A stretch of DNA of 8,681 nucleotides from Paludibacteraceae bacterium (GTDB lineage Bacteria; Bacteroidota; Bacteroidia; Bacteroidales; Paludibacteraceae), in NCBI GenBank assembly GCA_017648235.1, contig JAGCIZ010000241.1, positions 1-8,681 on the forward strand, read 5' to 3'. Every line of letters begins with the position of its first letter. The stretch's first letter is position 1. Shown here piece by piece: positions 6,558-8,681 of the stretch. Under the pieces are notes generated by a model. It was not told where the DNA came from. It saw only the letters and a list, made by a program, of their open reading frames with translations, and made no database searches. A program made the position numbers and the translations under genes.

Positions 6558-8123
6558 TTAATTAACACCAACAGAAACTGCTCCTAAATCACGAATTACG
6601 CCATCAGGTCCCTTAGCTCTAATATCCTCAAATACAATACGCTGACCTTTCTTTTTCCCCTTAATAACGTTCATTTGAGTAGCAGTAATTTTATCATTAG
6701 TAGCGGGAACTGGAGTAACTCCACCAGTAGCATCTTGTGCATAAATAGTAAACCCTACAATATCAAAGTTTGCTTGCAATAATCCGTCAGAATATTGAGC
6801 AACAATCTTTTTTGAACGTAACAAATCACTGCGAGAAGGTGTCCTATCTGTTGACGGATGCAAATACTCTTCTCCATTCTTATCAGCATAAAGAAGAAAC
6901 GCCGTAGGGTTAGGAAGACGTAATGTTCTAAAATTATGAGTCCCCATTAATTTCTTTCCACCATCGGTTTTAGCATAAATATTGAAAACAACATTTGCAG
7001 CTGACTTAGGTTTGCAAATCCAATATTTTTGATTGCCACTAGGTTTTATCAAATCTGCATTTTCAGCCTGTATTTCTAATTTTTCATCAGCAACACCCGC
7101 AACAGCAATATTGATTTTATTATCGTAACCACGATAAACAACATTCATATCTAGATTAGCAACTGTTGCACTAGGTTCCCCAACAGTATAACTTCTAGTA
7201 AAAGGAAAATGCAATGTATCGCCATCGTTTGCAGGAAGAACAATTTCACCAGAATATTCATAAACTCCAGGTGTTGAAGCTACAAAAGAATAAACATCCG
7301 AATCCAACTTCTTTCCATTAACGTAATACAAAGGTTTCTTGGTTGAGTCCACAGCAGAAAGAAATATTGTTGCATTATAAGTTTCCCCTTTCATAACATA
7401 GTCCGAAATAGTTGCCACAAACGCACCTAATTTGTTTACACGAAAATCACCTGCATCAGTTTGCAATTTCAAGTGAGAAATAACCTCCATTTCTGCTTGT
7501 CGAACATCTGACTGCATTTTAGACAACATTGTAACAGATGCAACCAAAGGCATATGTTCAAAAATTGAGTTCAACCAAGGCACATCCTCTCCTTCGTTAT
7601 TTTTTGAAGGATCAGTAGAAAACATTTGTTGAAACTCTTTCACTTTGGACTCATCTTCTTGTACCTTAGATATTAAAAACTCTCTAAAGTCCACAATATT
7701 TTTTTCTAAATAGACGCCATTACCTCTAACAAAAGAATATTCGCTTGCTACATCCAAGTTGTCCTTGGATACAATATTGTTAACATCAGCAGACTCTCCG
7801 TCAGCCATTTTAACAATATCATATTTATAACTTTCCAAAAAACTATAAATACTATCGCATCGTTCCTTTACAACGAGAGCTTCTTCCAACCAAGGACCAA
7901 CTTTAGTTGGGTTCAACTCTGCAGCAATTTTTAAATCAGAGTATAGTATTTGATTCCTTTCTTGAACAGTCTTAGTAGATTGGGAAATACTAGTATTCAC
8001 CAAAGTAAAACCATTTAAGATATCAGCGGAAACATTCAAGGCTAACATTGCAGTCAACACTAGGTACATCATACCTATCATTTTCTGCCTCGGCGTTTCA
8101 GGACAATTTGCAGCTCCACTCAT
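6558..8123 (-). CDS. gldM: Type IX secretion / gliding motor protein GldM (PorM)
   Basis: GldM is the inner-membrane motor partner of GldL. In known structures a GldM dimer crosses the membrane inside a ring of five GldL, and its long periplasmic part reaches the GldK-GldN ring, passing on energy from the proton gradient. The 521-residue protein starts MSGAANCPETPRQKM, followed by a single membrane helix (about 15-35; MIGMMYLVLTAMLALNVS). R12 corresponds to the conserved arginine just before the helix. The periplasmic part fits the known four-domain plan: a helical domain (about 36-220), then three beta domains at about 225-315, 320-402 and 405-521. MNVVYRGYDNKINIAVAGV (326-344) and FRTLRLPNP (398-406) are family motifs at the start and end of the third domain. 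The length is normal. It lies 15 bases after gldL and 31 before gldN, clearly one operon. There is no Shine-Dalgarno sequence. Confidence 0.97.
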   Translation of the reverse strand: MSGAANCPETPRQKMIGMMYLVLTAMLALNVSADILNGFTLVNTSISQSTKTVQERNQILYSDLKIAAELNPTKVGPWLEEALVVKERCDSIYSFLESYKYDIVKMADGESADVNNIVSKDNLDVASEYSFVRGNGVYLEKNIVDFREFLISKVQEDESKVKEFQQMFSTDPSKNNEGEDVPWLNSIFEHMPLVASVTMLSKMQSDVRQAEMEVISHLKLQTDAGDFRVNKLGAFVATISDYVMKGETYNATIFLSAVDSTKKPLYYVNGKKLDSDVYSFVASTPGVYEYSGEIVLPANDGDTLHFPFTRSYTVGEPSATVANLDMNVVYRGYDNKINIAVAGVADEKLEIQAENADLIKPSGNQKYWICKPKSAANVVFNIYAKTDGGKKLMGTHNFRTLRLPNPTAFLLYADKNGEEYLHPSTDRTPSRSDLLRSKKIVAQYSDGLLQANFDIVGFTIYAQDATGGVTPVPATNDKITATQMNVIKGKKKGQRIVFEDIRAKGPDGVIRDLGAVSVGVN

Positions 8124-8138
8124 AAGTTTCAGTTCTTT

Positions 8139-8681
8139 TTAGCTCAACGCATTAAGCATATTGCCATATATCCCATTCAATTCAGCTATCTGCTTGGATA
8201 ACTCTTCTGACCCTTTCTTATATTTTTCCACTTCAGTAACAGTTGCAGAAATAGAAGTATTCATTTTCTCAACACCTTCCGCAATTTTATCAATAGAAGC
8301 AGAAACCACATTTACCTTATCAGTCTGATTTGCAAAAGCTTCTGTTTGACTTTGAATTGCTTTTAATTCTAATTCATACACCGCATTTACCGAAATCAAA
8401 TTTTTGTTTATTCCTTCAATGTTTTGTAAATAAGTTTGTGTTTGTGCAACAACCTTATCCATACCATCCAAGACTCCTGAATAAGAATTTGCAAGCACAC
8501 TGGTTTTCTCATTCAAAAGACATTGTGTTTGAGCATACTTTTCGGTTTCAGCAGTAGCAATCTCAACATTCTTCGAAAAACCATTTACACTTGTTGTGAA
8601 AGACTCAACTGAACCTACCACAGAAGATAAAGCAGACAACTTTTCAGCTGTTTCTGAAAGATTTTTAATTCCAAGTGACAA
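8139..8681 (-). CDS. gldL: Type IX secretion / gliding motor protein GldL (PorL), N-terminal part outside window
   Basis: GldL is the pentameric inner-membrane, proton-conducting subunit of the type IX secretion motor. Only the last 180 codons plus TAA are present. The frame is open to the window edge; the TTG at 8681-8679 is an internal leucine codon, not a start. The missing N-terminus should carry the two membrane helices and the proton-relay glutamate. What is visible is the long cytoplasmic tail, predicted to be helical coiled coil: few prolines or aromatics, many S, T, N, K, E and hydrophobic residues at heptad spacing. It opens with GIKNLSETAEKLSALSS and ends IAELNGIYGNMLNALS, the usual ending of Bacteroidales GldL/PorL. 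A related motif, ISVNAVYELEL, occurs 70 residues earlier. The call rests on this ending and on the position directly before gldM. Upstream, gldK would be expected outside the window. Confidence 0.93.
   Translation of the reverse strand: MSLGIKNLSETAEKLSALSSVVGSVESFTTSVNGFSKNVEIATAETEKYAQTQCLLNEKTSVLANSYSGVLDGMDKVVAQTQTYLQNIEGINKNLISVNAVYELELKAIQSQTEAFANQTDKVNVVSASIDKIAEGVEKMNTSISATVTEVEKYKKGSEELSKQIAELNGIYGNMLNALS
8154..8396 (-). repeat. Repeated L-x-x-(L/V)-N-x-(V/I)-Y motif in the GldL tail
   Basis: Two similar segments in the GldL coiled-coil tail are 70 residues (ten heptads) apart: ISVNAVYELEL, encoded by 8396-8364, and AELNGIYGNML, encoded by 8186-8154. Both sit in the same heptad phase, N and Y are kept in both, and both are preceded by a K or Q-rich helix. 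This looks like an internal duplication of a packing unit in the protein, not a DNA-level repeat: the codons differ. Confidence 0.5.

Noticed and set aside
8330..8557. 75-codon plus-strand frame
   Set aside because: Antisense to gldL; composition reflects the reverse of a coiled-coil coding sequence.
8679..8681. TTG as a start codon for the GldL fragment
   Set aside because: It sits at the window edge inside a continuing coding frame; the membrane helices of GldL must lie upstream, so it is an internal leucine.

Overview
The window is a stretch of a Bacteroidota chromosome, most likely from the order Bacteroidales. The evidence is a type IX secretion / gliding gene run (gldL-gldM-gldN, also called porL-porM-porN), a GldM N-terminus of the Bacteroidales type (NCPETPRQKM), the absence of Shine-Dalgarno sequences before the genes, and promoter-like sites of the Bacteroides type (TTG - about 19 bases - TAnnTTTG). 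The DNA is AT-rich: about 42% GC in bases 1-600 and about 35.5% in 4201-4800, counted by hand. All seven genes lie on the minus strand, so transcription runs from high to low coordinates.

Layout in the direction of transcription: (1) 8681-5618, the end of the type IX secretion cassette: gldL (upstream part cut off by the window edge), gldM and gldN with gaps of 15 and 31 bases, closed by a strong intrinsic terminator at 5566-5599. (2) 5565-1960, a two-gene unit with its own promoter region: pyrG (CTP synthase) and yidC (membrane protein insertase). The pyrG stop codon touches the yidC start codon (TAAATG). (3) 1946-1918, a perfect 12-bp hairpin without a U-tract, then a small membrane protein of the DUF454/YbaN family at 1900-1544. 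(4) 1417-1, aspS (aspartyl-tRNA synthetase) with a clear promoter at 1507-1478. Its last roughly 115 codons lie beyond base 1.

GldL and GldM form the proton-driven inner-membrane motor of the secretion system, and GldN is the periplasmic ring component that GldM is thought to drive. The other genes are housekeeping: nucleotide synthesis, membrane protein insertion and tRNA charging. No stretch longer than about 150 bases lacks a gene. I found no tRNA, rRNA, insertion sequence, CRISPR array or phage gene, and no sign of an undescribed multi-gene system. The points worth a second look are small: a substitution in the PyrG glutaminase loop, the hairpin just before the DUF454 gene, the terminator/promoter overlap before pyrG, and repeated motifs in GldL.
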